From positions 3,096,978-3,160,977 of the forward strand of contig JAJEKV010000078.1 in assembly GCA_021234155.1 (NCBI GenBank): a stretch of 64,000 nucleotides of DNA, read 5' to 3'. The stretch comes from Isoetes taiwanensis. Its lineage: Eukaryota; Streptophyta; Lycopodiopsida; Isoetales; Isoetaceae. The notes under the pieces were generated by a model. That model saw nothing but the letters and a program-made list of their open reading frames with translations. It ran no database searches and was not told the DNA's origin. Made by a program: the position numbers and the translations under genes. This document shows positions 10,621 through 20,024 of this stretch, in pieces (the first letter of the stretch is position 1; every line of letters begins with the position of its first letter).

Positions 10621-12238
10621 AGTTGTCACGCCAGTGGCTATTGCGAAGAGGCAAATATATAAATGGTATTTATTGAAAGTGGATTTTTAAGACTGACATA
10701 TTTGACCTCCTTTTTGCTTAAATATTGATAGCCATGTACCAGAGCCAATAAGCCTCAGTCATTGGAATGGCAATCATTATAACACTTTCCACGTCACAAT
10801 TGACATTGCAAAACATTATAGCAATAACATCAAATATTTACGCAAATATAAATGCAAGGCACATTGGAATATCTATATACAATATGCTCATGTCTAATGA
10901 AGCCTAAAACCACACCCAATTAATTGTCAATAGTAAATCAATTCTATATTCTAGTATCATGGACACTAATTGAAAAATAATATACCCGGTTTATGATTCT
11001 GCCAATAGGTGTCGAATCAAATATAGACATAGGTGCACTGAACAAAGAATCAAAGCCAGAAAAGAAAGCCTTTGATGCTTTGAGGCCAAGAGATTTATAT
11101 GATTTACCACGCACATGGACCAACCCTCCAAAGAAAAGAAATCAGTGCATAAACAATTACTAACATTGGACTTAATCTTGAGTTCGATCAGTGGCCAACC
11201 AGAAGTTGCTTACTGTCCGCCAATTATAAATATGATTTGTCTTTGCCAAAGCTAGAGTGAAAATTACATTCCCCTTGCTTATTCCTACATAACTCATAAG
11301 TGATCTAATGCCCAAGCCACCCATTTCTTTTTCCTCATCCTTTGTTAATTGACTAACATCAACAGTTGTATTGTGCACCTTCACGGACATGTCTTTTGCA
11401 TCATGAAAGACTTTTTCTTTGGCTTTAAAATATTTTCAGCTAAAGATGCATGCTCTCTTGCATTATTATGTGCATTCAGAAATGTCACAAACATAACAAA
11501 CATTTGTCAACAACTCATCATATTTGCCGGCCTACTTTATTTCTCTAGCTTGCATCATCTGGAATTGAGATAGACAAGTTCAAGATGTTTATGCAGGACA
11601 TTGTCTTTCCAAATTGAATTTCACCTAAAAGACGATGTTTAGTTACATCTAAGGTTGTCAAAACTTAGCACTTCTTTTTTTGTAGCTTAATCCATTGTCT
11701 TTCTCAATTGATCAGCAAAGTTGATGATAACTTTCAAACACCAAATCTCTAAATTGTAGTGCTATTATAGTTTGACAACAAAGTCAACTCATGTCTGCTT
11801 TATAAGTTTGCTACAAAACTCTTGTTTGCTACAAAACAAAAGCTTGCTCACTACAAGACAAAAGATTATTGCTAAAAGACAAACCCAAGTTGTATCTCTA
11901 ATCCCAAGATATTGTTTCACTGCGGTTTTGGAGCTTGATGCGCCTTGCGGTTACACTAATGGCTACCAATTATCTATTATTGGCAAGAACAAAGATTGCA
12001 TAGAATACATGCCCGTGGGTGCGGTTAGCGGTTTCCACACCAAAGCCAAAGAACAATCGCGACCGCCAGTTTACAGCCAAGAGCAGGTTTGGAGCAGTCA
12101 CCAGCATATCCTAGGTATATTCTAGCATATACTTAGGATATGCCACAAACCCACATAAACAAGGGTTTGCCCCCCTAGGGACAACCCAAAAATGAAAGGC
12201 TTATATTTGCAATAGTTATAACCTAGAAATGCAAAAGT
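10621..12238. other. Intergenic, nothing firm
   Basis: Unique to the A side of the duplication. The minus frame at 11172-11390 includes EMGGLGIRSLMSY, faintly like the GGLGIR motif of LINE reverse-transcriptase tails, but it is too short to call. The plus frame at 11772-12125 is unrecognised. Confidence 0.35.
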
Positions 12239-12727
12239 TATGCCCTCACTTGCGTGCCGCCCGGATTGGGTCGGGGCTCGCTTTAGGTGAGATTGACTAG
12301 CCGCCAGCTTGTCTTCATGTGTATCCTGGTGCTTGGCCGCTCTTGCGGCAGCAAGCCTTGCATCTGTGCGTGGCTTGGTTGGTGTGGTTGATTTGGAAGT
12401 GGCGGCGGTTGTGGATCTTTCGGGGGATTCAAAGAACTCGCAGCCTCTCTCGATTCCTCGACCTGTACAAGCTATTTCAAAGCTTTACGGTGTTCCCGGA
12501 TTAGTAGAGCGGAAGTTTTCCATTTGGCGGGACTTCTTGGGTGTTGTAGATGGTGATGGTCGGTTTGTACAAAGAAAGAGAGTTGCGTTTTTTGTGAGTT
12601 TGTTGTGGAGTGTCGAGGTATCACTGCCTCTTTGAGGCGCTTCTCCTTCCTCCTCACTTGCTTTGTAACATTACCATTCTTTTAACATATTGATGACACA
12701 GTTCTTCAAAAAACTAAAAAAAAAAAA
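12239..12727 (+). mobile_element. 5'-truncated LINE, plus strand
   Basis: From tatgccctcac (12239) to the A-run ending at 12727, this matches the reverse complement of the 3' end of the minus-strand LINE (about 14276-14760). It includes the ORF2 C-terminal segment (VAWLVWLIWK, VVDGDG) and 3' UTR. It is truncated to about 490 bp, the usual outcome of target-primed reverse transcription. Compared with the other copy, its changes are mainly at CAG/CTG sites. I could not define its target-site duplication with confidence. Confidence 0.85.
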
Positions 12728-13189
12728 GTGGACTAAAAACAATCATTAGAATTGCAAAAAGTGGACTTAGTACAATCATTAATTTAATTTGGGATTATGT
12801 CTATTCCCAAATTGTGCCCAATAAGCATTATTTTCAGTGCATCTTGAGTAAGCTTTTTTGTATCAATAAAACCATGGTGTATCTAAAATTCCGTGTTCTT
12901 TTTCTTTATTTACTTCAAATAAAGCAAGGAAATGACTTGTTTATTTTGAATTAACAACAAGAGATTATATACCATAAAAATGTTGGAACATGATCACCAT
13001 GATCTCCAACATCATGTTATTTTAGGCAAATAATACTCGACTAGGTAGACAAAATAGTAAAAGTGATGTCCTCCAAGTTGCTTTAAAAGAAACAATTATA
13101 CAAACTGTAGCACATTTAAATCGCACTTGATGTGATTTTAAAGCTATGATAATCCAAGAAACACGGAAGGTATGTCTCTAAGGCAAGGA
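12728..13189. other. AT-rich spacer, nothing seen
   Basis: No coding potential or repeat structure beyond a repeated tggact..acaatcatta phrase (12729-12785) just after the LINE tail. Confidence 0.4.
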
Positions 13190-13919
13190 ATTAATCTATG
13201 AGGGTCCCATTTTGTGCATAGCATACGAGCAAGTGTTCACAAAGACATGGGATTTCCTGATTTTGGTTGGTCATTAACATCAGCATATCTAGCAATCTTG
13301 CCACGCATAAAATAAAAAACCTGACTTTCATGATCCAGAGGCTGACCCAAAGCCTGGTTCGTGAATCAATCCTCCCTGTAGGCTTTATAATCCGCCCACT
13401 TGAGCTCACAGGCAGTCTTGCATGCCCAAAACCGAACAGATCAGGCCTTTACTTGACCCGAATCCATGCACTATAGCCCCTTTTAGAGATCTGGCATCTC
13501 CCTGATATATCAGGTTTAAGAAACCCATCGAACCATTTCACGCCATGTGTCACTTTAATGTTTCATTAAAACCATAGCTAACCTTCTAACTTACATTTAA
13601 ATAACGTTGTCCCCTAGGGCCTTACATTAACATTAGTATCTAATGTTAACCATGTAAGCTTATGGGTCCTCTGCCCTGGTCAATCCCTGCTAGCTCTCGC
13701 CGCGCTAATATTTAACAATATTAGCGCCCCCTAGCGAACCATTACCCGCCGCTAGCGATTAATACCATTTACCCCGCATCCCGTCACCGTAGACTGATTA
13801 CAGTCAACACGGCCCATTAAATCACAACTGTCCGGCAATCGCGACCAATAATACCCTCGTGCTCATGGACGTCCATCAAGGGCCTGATTCCGGCTATGCC
13901 CTTGGGAGCACAAGTAACA
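13190..13919 (-). mobile_element. Ty3/gypsy-type LTR (left limit uncertain)
   Basis: On the minus strand, a purine-rich tract (13921-13940) is followed at once by TGTTACTTG, as expected for a polypurine tract and the TG start of a 3' LTR. Just upstream is an open stretch reading INLEGKVQKEGEE, like the C-terminal end of gypsy polyproteins. A TATA-like ttataaagcc (near 13384-13392) could be the LTR promoter. It contains a perfect inverted repeat gcgctaatatt / aatattagcgc (13702-13727). A 172-bp piece (13592-13763) recurs at 36368-36538. I could not find the CA end, so the left boundary is a guess. Confidence 0.55.
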
Positions 13920-13945
13920 TTCCTCCCCCTCCTTTTGGACCTTGC
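13920..13945 (-). other. Polypurine tract of the gypsy element
   Basis: Minus strand reads as a G/A-rich tract (13921-13940) directly before the LTR's TGTT. This is the plus-strand primer site of LTR retrotransposons. It supports 3' LTR identity and minus orientation. Confidence 0.5.
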
Positions 13946-14262
13946 CCTCAAGGTTGATTATATAGTCAACTATAACTTGAGAGGAAAAATAAAGAGTGCA
14001 GACCTTCTGAACGAGCCAAATCATGGCCATAGATTGTGAAGATGTTATTCAGATATTAAGCTCCCATTCGCAAAGTAAAGAAAAGGAAACACAAAATTTC
14101 TTCTTAAGCTTGGAGTCTGCAATGGATGCATTGACCGAGAATTGTAACTTCTCAAGAAGGTCTAATTTAGAAATGAATAGTAGATAGAATATATAGAAGA
14201 TTACCTTGTGAGGAGGCGCAGATAAAGAATTACAAAGAAATGATCAAACTATTGGCATAGCT

Positions 14263-14275
14263 TATTAAATTATTG
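14263..14275. repeat. LINE target-site duplication, left
   Basis: tattaaattattg, identical to 17620-17632. It directly abuts the element's poly(T) (its poly(A) tail on the minus strand). Confidence 0.9.
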
Positions 14276-14416
14276 TTTTTTTTTTTTGAAGAACTGTGTC
14301 GTCAATATATTAAAAGAATGGTAATGTTACAAAGCAAGTGAGGAGGAAGGAGAATTGCCTCAAAGAGATAGCGATACCTCGACACTCCATAACAAACTCA
14401 CAGAAAAACTGCAACT

Positions 14417-15715
14417 CTACTGTTGTACAAACTGACCATCACCATCTACAACACCCAAGAAGTCCTGCCAAATGGCAAACTTCCGCTCTACCAATCCTGG
14501 GAACACCAGAAAGCTTTGAAATAGCTTGTACCTGAGTCGAGGAATCAGAGAGGCTGCAGGCTGCTGAATCCCCTGAAAGATCCACAACCGCCGCCGCTTC
14601 CAAATCAGCCACACCAACCAAGCCACGCACAGATGCAAGGCTTGCTTCCGCAAGAGCGGCCAAGCACCAGGATACACATGAAGCAGCAACTGCTGGCTAG
14701 TCAATCTCACCTGAAACCGAGCCCTAACCCAATCCCAGGCAGCCTGCAAGTGAGGGCATAAAACCAGACAATGCTCCACAGTCTCACGATGAAGGCCACA
14801 ACAAGGGCAGAGAGGGCTCACACCCGGCCTAAACTGACTCACAAGGGCATTCACCCTGATACAGCGGTGCACCACCTGCCACAGAAGCACCCTAACCTTC
14901 GGTGGGGGAAGTGAGCTCCATGTCCACGTCCAAACCGAGCGCCATCGAGAACCCGGAAGCTGCAGAGACCACTTGCCTGAAGGGGGCAGTGTGTCATGAA
15001 TAGCCAGCACCCGGTAACAAGACCGCACAAAACAAGAAGACACAACATCCGGATGAATCTTCCAAACCTGCACCACCACATCATCCTGAGGGACTATAGG
15101 TATGTGCAGCGGAATACTCCTCGCCACTTGTTCCCAGATAGCCCGGTCACTGCCCCTCAGGCAAAAGCGAGCTCGAAAGAACTCCCACGAAGCTAGCTGA
15201 CCACCCCAATACCAATCCTCCAAGGTGAGCACAGCAGCTCGCCTCCAACGGGCCTGCGTCCGAGCATGCACGGTGGCAGCCAAGGGCAAGTGCGCAGGGG
15301 GTAGAGGAACCCACAAGAAAGGAGAAGAGTGGTGATAAACTGAGGCATAATCTAGCTGGAAGAGCACACGCACATGATCCCAAGCCCGCAACACCCCTGT
15401 GAGAAAAGGGGATGCATGTGGAAAAGGCCGGAGACCATACAACAGTGCCCAGGGCAACTCCACATGCACAGACGGCTTCCCAAACGCCACACAATGGCAA
15501 AGAGACTGCAATAACAACGCCGCACCAGGAGAAGATGCTCCATCCTGCAGAATGCTCCAAACAAACTTGGAGACCAACACCTTACTATGCAGTGCCAAAT
15601 CCAGAATGGCCAAGCCCCCATCCTCTCGGGGGCGGAGACACTTCCACCAAGCCACTTTAACAACCGCCCCTTCATCATCCCCGCCCCACACAAAATTTCG
15701 AACAATCTTATCCAA
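14417..15715 (-). CDS. LINE ORF2 C-terminal region with zf-RVT zinc-binding domain
   Basis: A 432-codon open frame. The N-terminal part (VRNFVWGGDD, GGLAILDLALHS) is the conserved post-RT region of plant L1 ORF2. Residues about 275-335 form the zf-RVT domain, with PPKVRVLLWQVVH followed by a Cys/His cluster (CPCCGLHRETVEHC..C). The C-terminus has the usual Trp-rich AWLVWLIWKRRR. It starts at an internal Met because the RT portion upstream is frameshifted. The protein would help the RT bind RNA or cleave target DNA in cis; alone it is not a functional retrotransposase. Confidence 0.85.
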   Translation of the reverse strand: MDKIVRNFVWGGDDEGAVVKVAWWKCLRPREDGGLAILDLALHSKVLVSKFVWSILQDGASSPGAALLLQSLCHCVAFGKPSVHVELPWALLYGLRPFPHASPFLTGVLRAWDHVRVLFQLDYASVYHHSSPFLWVPLPPAHLPLAATVHARTQARWRRAAVLTLEDWYWGGQLASWEFFRARFCLRGSDRAIWEQVARSIPLHIPIVPQDDVVVQVWKIHPDVVSSCFVRSCYRVLAIHDTLPPSGKWSLQLPGSRWRSVWTWTWSSLPPPKVRVLLWQVVHRCIRVNALVSQFRPGVSPLCPCCGLHRETVEHCLVLCPHLQAAWDWVRARFQVRLTSQQLLLHVYPGAWPLLRKQALHLCVAWLVWLIWKRRRLWIFQGIQQPAASLIPRLRYKLFQSFLVFPGLVERKFAIWQDFLGVVDGDGQFVQQ

Positions 15716-15928
15716 AGCACATCTTACCCTCGGGGAGCTAACATCACGATGTTTGTATACACATGAGTGCTATAAAGTACTGACTTGGCAAATGTGATCC
15801 TACCCGCCATGGACAACTTGCGCCCTTCCACCAATTGAGGTGTTTACGCAACCCCGCAAAATCTCATCCCACACCCTCCCCATGGAAACATCCCTCCAAA
15901 GGGAATACCCAACAACTTAGTACACACA

Positions 15929-16839
15929 TTACCCGGAAGCACCTTCCAAGGGAATAAAAACCAAACAAGGGGAGGCGGAGTCACCGGGCCCATAATGCGA
16001 GCATTTACCCCAATTCAGAAGAATGCCCGAGGCCAAGGAGAAAGTATCCAGCAAACCCTTCACATTCCGCAAATTCCTCTCTTCTGCCACCAAGAAGAGG
16101 AAGGTGTCATCGGCAAACTGGTTAATAATCTGCTGGCTACCATCTTGCATCCGAAGCCCATCCACCACCCCCTCCTCCACTGCAACCAAAAACAACTGAG
16201 ACAGTGCCTCTGCGTCACAATCGTAAACAAAAACGGTGCCAAAGGGCACCCCTGACGCACCCTCTGCCTAAGGAGAAAAAGGCGGAGGGTTCACCCCGCA
16301 CACCACCGTGAGTCTGTCTTGACCTATGTAGCTTCATGACTGTCTCTGTAAAGCGTGGACCACAGCCCAATGCTAACATCATGGCAGACAAGAACTCCCA
16401 ACGAACACTATCATAAGCTTTGGCAAAGTCAAGCTTAAGATAGGCAATGCCTTGACTTTGTTCTCCGCCCAATAAAGGCCCTCATAAGTGCGGCAACATT
16501 AGTCAAAATGTTCCTCCCAGAACAAACCCATTTCGCACCTTACTAATAGAAGAAGTCAACACCGCTTTCAACTTCTCTCGCCGGGGCTTTCGCAAATAAT
16601 CTTGTACACAGAGGGACAACAAGGAGATAGGCCTCCAATCATTAATAATAGTAGAAGGTCTGCTTAACCTTAGGAATCAAGGAAATGCATGCGGTATTCA
16701 AGATCCTATCCATTTGAGAAGACCGCAAAGAACTCAAGATACACTGGGTACCGCACTCACCAGCCCACTCCCAATAAGTCTGAAAGAACTCCACAGGGAT
16801 GCCATCCAGCCCGGGACATTTATCCTTGGCCATGCACAT
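15929..16839 (-). pseudogene. LINE ORF2 reverse-transcriptase core, frameshifted
   Basis: Successive minus-strand fragments in different frames carry RT motifs. KCPGLDGIPVEFFQTYWE (16839 downward) is motif 1; LISLIPK-type text follows; YLKLDFAKAYDSVRWEFL (about 16440) is motif A with its Asp; RQGCPLAPFLF (16260) is motif B. The frame at 16249 has NQFADDTFLF (motif C, AADD-type). At least three frame changes separate them. All motifs of an L1-type RT are present, so loss of function is by small indels, some possibly sequencing errors. Confidence 0.88.
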
Positions 16840-17619
16840 ACATGCCTCCGCTAAATCCTCTCCTGAAAGCTCTCGCTTCCAAGCTCACGCCGATGAGGCG
16901 AATAGATGGCTTAACAACCCCAAAACAAGCTCCCCGTGATCTCCGCTCGCCATAGGGAAGAGAGAGCTTGCAAAAAACCACGAGAAATGAGCATGCACAT
17001 ACCTCTCCAGCAAATCAGCGGGATCCTCCAAAGTTCGCCCATCGGGCAAAGCAAGGGACGCCATAGATGCTGATATATCGCCACGCTTAGCCGCTCAAGA
17101 ACACCGGCGAACTTGTGTCCCCCTTCTTCAACCAAGTAAGGGCCGCCTTCACAGCGCCTCCTGCACTTTAACTGCTCGAGCAACAATACGCTGCAACACT
17201 TGCATTCTCCCTAATGCCATCGGAAGGTCAGCGCCGAATCCTCTCCAACTCCCGATAGAGACCATGCAACTCCTGCCAGCTCTGCTGCACAGCGCCTACC
17301 AAAGACCTTGGCAAAACGCTTCACCCTAGCTAATGCACGGTCACCATACCGGACATACCCTTCGGAGATGAAAAGGTATCAAGCCACAACTCCCCGCACC
17401 GGGCGAAAATCCGCCTCAGCCGGGGGTGTTCAAACGGAACACCGTCCCCTAGAGGGGCCGAGAGGCAACCGCACTTCGGCCGGACAAAACACGAGGGTAA
17501 TGATCGAAATGGAGGTAGAGAGATGTTACTCCGGCGCAAAGAGGGCACACCATCCAGTGCGCATGGGGAAGCATAGCACCGGTCATGCCTAGCATACGCC
17601 CGGCCCGCGCCAATCTGCC

Positions 17620-17632
17620 TATTAAATTATTG
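17620..17632. repeat. LINE target-site duplication, right
   Basis: tattaaattattg, a perfect match to 14263-14275. It marks the 5' junction of the truncated LINE. Confidence 0.9.
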
Positions 17633-17741
17633 TTCATCTTCATGTTGTATGAGAAAATGACCTGCAGACAATTGAAATAAGCCAAGGACTTCGTACAAAG
17701 ATGAGAAAATGAGGACGTTGAAATTTTTGCTATGTATTTGC

Positions 17742-18008
17742 TCATGCATGAAAAGAATCTTGATTCTCCAGAGTGAATCTCCAGTTGGAAATTGATAATG
17801 GAAGTTCTCTGCAGACAAAAAGCTTCTCACTTCTCAATACTATAGAACACATTGCGCCTTTAAATAATGGCAGGATACCATATGCATGCAATACAAATGA
17901 ATGGAGGATAAGAACAACTGCAAGGCCCCAAAACACATGTCTCCAAACTATCAAAATGGAAGAAACTTGGCTCCTTCTCATTCTCTGAGCAGGACGGTTA
18001 AGACTCAT
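17742..18008 (-). CDS. Hypothetical protein with one hydrophobic segment (copy 1)
   Basis: An 88-codon minus frame starting MSLNRPAQRMRRSQ. A hydrophobic stretch follows (VFWGLAVVLILHSFVLHAYGILPLF, residues about 27-50) that could span a membrane. The first 63 residues are reproduced exactly at 36173-36361 on the plus strand, within the inverted duplicate. The frame there is cut by the breakpoint at 36365. I recognise no family. It may be a chance frame preserved by recent duplication. Confidence 0.2.
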   Translation of the reverse strand: MSLNRPAQRMRRSQVSSILIVWRHVFWGLAVVLILHSFVLHAYGILPLFKGAMCSIVLRSEKLFVCRELPLSISNWRFTLENQDSFHA

Positions 18009-18975
18009 AAACCTTGTCTATGTTCATGCACGCAATGGTGGGTTGTAGAGTCAAATTAAAGTTGCAAAGAACAATGGCTTAAGTAAGTGGACATCTCCAA
18101 CTCACTAAGAATAAAGTCGAAAGCTACTTTCGAGGAAGTTTGCTTACCTCTCTCCTATTCATTCCACGCGGCAAGAATAGACTTATAAATCTTGTCTATA
18201 AAATTCAAACGGGCTACCATAGCTCGTGGTCTAAAAATTTCTATGCTCAAACCACTCTGTCCTCATTTCACCATGTGTGCCATTTTTTGCCCATGTTTTG
18301 CAAGTTCCATGAGGGGGGATTTGAAGAGGCATAGCTCGATTCATTACCCATGCACCATTCGAGAAGATTCAACAAAGAAATTGTGCCATTTTTCGCAAGG
18401 GCGGGGAGAAAAAGGAATTTTGTTTTTACAAATCTATCGATTTCTAAGTTTTCAATAAATTTTAGTCACCGATTTGAATAAGGAGAACACCTCTCGACAT
18501 GTAAAAATCTTTGGGCCTCTATATCGGTTCTACAACTCCTTTTTGTTCATATCCGAACATGCAATTCTTTTTGTATATTCCACACGAGGCTAAATTTTAG
18601 CCGCTATACTTAGGAATACGCCTCTCAAGAAAATGTACTTATTTGATATCTCAAAGATGTTTATGCCTGCCCTATGGCTAGTTTTTTCTTTCTTTTCCTT
18701 CATTTGCATGTTCCACCTAACCCTTTCCCTAAGCTTGCCTTTATCACGGGTTCAAGTTTTGGATATTGCCCTATTGCGAATGATAATTTTAATATAATAC
18801 AAAAATGTCCATTACGATGATATTGATCCGCATGTTTGTCCCACCTTCCTTCATACTTAGATAATGTTACACCTAATGTACAACCACCAAAAAAGATAAT
18901 AATACCTTAGAAGAAAGGAACATTGAGATCCTTGTACAATAGTGTGTGCATCACCCTTTGAGATCAATGAAAAGT

Positions 18976-19009
<34 letters not shown>

Positions 19010-19553
19010 GTGGGGATATTTAGAATGAAGAAGATACTTGTATTTATTAATCTACATGTGGATGATGAGAAAAAACTAGTTTAGCTTGCATTATCAGTAA
19101 ATGAGCCACGTGCAAATAAATATGCACATCTACCATCCTATTGGAAGAGAAGCAAACATAGCAATGGCAAAATTGATGGGCACTTGTGCTTTTCCATTAT
19201 CGTGTGCTCATCCCAGGAATCTTGGCAATAGTAGTAGTCGTTGTAGTCCTGCATTTCATTGATATTTGAATTGTGTGAGCTAGTAAGGAGGTGCCAGATT
19301 CGTATTTCTTTAAATGCTAAATTCCATTTTCTAGTTTATGTTGATTCTTGCCTTGAAAGCTTTGGTAAAACTCATCTAAAGCAAGGAGTTGATTTTCTTC
19401 TATATGTACATAGGGGAGATGTACATCTCTAAATCTTGAACTGTCTGTACACTAGCTCATGAGAATCCAAAATATAAGAGCTATAGAAAACTCCACTTCT
19501 TTTTGCAAAGAAGTGGAATTGGGTTGTTGCCAGTTGTTTTTTTGTATTGAAAA
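17816..19553. repeat. Partner of an inverted 1.7-kb duplication
   Basis: The reverse complement of this segment is at 34649-36365 with high identity. The right limit falls at the start of the ABCC pseudogene. Nothing coding is recognised inside except the small ORF at 17742-18008 (partly). A long T-run interrupts it at 18977-19004. Confidence 0.9.
18977..19004. repeat. Poly(T) run, 28 nt
   Basis: Twenty-eight uninterrupted Ts. In the inverted copy (near 35192-35206) the run is only 12-14 nt, so its length is either polymorphic or unreliable in the assembly. Confidence 0.9.
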
Positions 19554-20024
19554 TCTGGACTTTTGAAAAGCAAGAGCATATTTGTGGTAAAGCTTTACAA
19601 GCTATGGACATTGATGGTTCTGTAAATCTTCAAACTTTCATAGCTTATGAGTGGGTAGCACTTCTTGTTGAATTTCTGGAAACTCTTATATTATCTGCTG
19701 AAGCACTGCTCATGGTTCTGCAATCTGGAAGCGTGAAGTAAGGTAATTTATTTCTCCTAACATCCATTTTCTTCTATTTCAACTGTTTTTAACTTTTAAC
19801 AATTTTGAACGACTTGCTGGACTCTCCTTGTCTTATACCCTCTCATTAAACGACGCACAGATTTTCTCGCTTCAATGGTTAACATTCGCAACAAATTACA
19901 TTGTGTCTGTAGAACGGATATACCAGTACATGCATCTGCCTCAAGAAGCGCCTGCTATAATTGACAGCAACCACCACTTTGCACATGGCCTTGTAAAGGA
20001 ACGGTGGATCTGCAAAATCTGCAG
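19547..20024 (+). pseudogene. ABCC (MRP-type) ABC transporter, two-exon fragment
   Basis: Two adjacent exons of a plant ABCC transporter, from the second transmembrane domain into the linker before nucleotide-binding domain 2. Exon one (about 19640-19736) encodes YEWVALLVEFLETLILSAEA. Exon two (about 19810-20024) encodes LSLSYTLSLNDAQIFSLQW, then IVSVERIYQYMHLPQEAP, which is diagnostic of ABCC proteins. A donor (cag|gtataa) follows at 20024/20025. Damage is visible: the acceptor before exon two lacks AG (ttgaac), a stop follows exon one, and a frameshift near 19971 breaks the conserved PPP..WP segment. The Walker motifs are absent, so it is a non-functional fragment. Its left edge coincides with the inverted-duplication breakpoint at 19553. 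Confidence 0.88.

Larger units (their letters stand above)
14276..17619 (-). mobile_element. LINE (plant L1-like), 3.34 kb, 5'-truncated, inserted in a gypsy remnant
   Basis: The tail is a T-run (14276-14286, poly(A) on the minus strand), and the element is bounded by the 13-bp target duplication tattaaattattg. It encodes the reverse transcriptase and C-terminal part of ORF2 but no endonuclease or ORF1, so it is truncated at the 5' end. The C-terminal ORF (14417-15715) is open, while upstream RT blocks are broken. It interrupts DNA just internal to the gypsy LTR at 13190-13919. Confidence 0.92.

Noticed and set aside
11172-11390. LINE RT tail (GGLGIRSL)
   Set aside because: Single short motif without neighbouring RT sequence.
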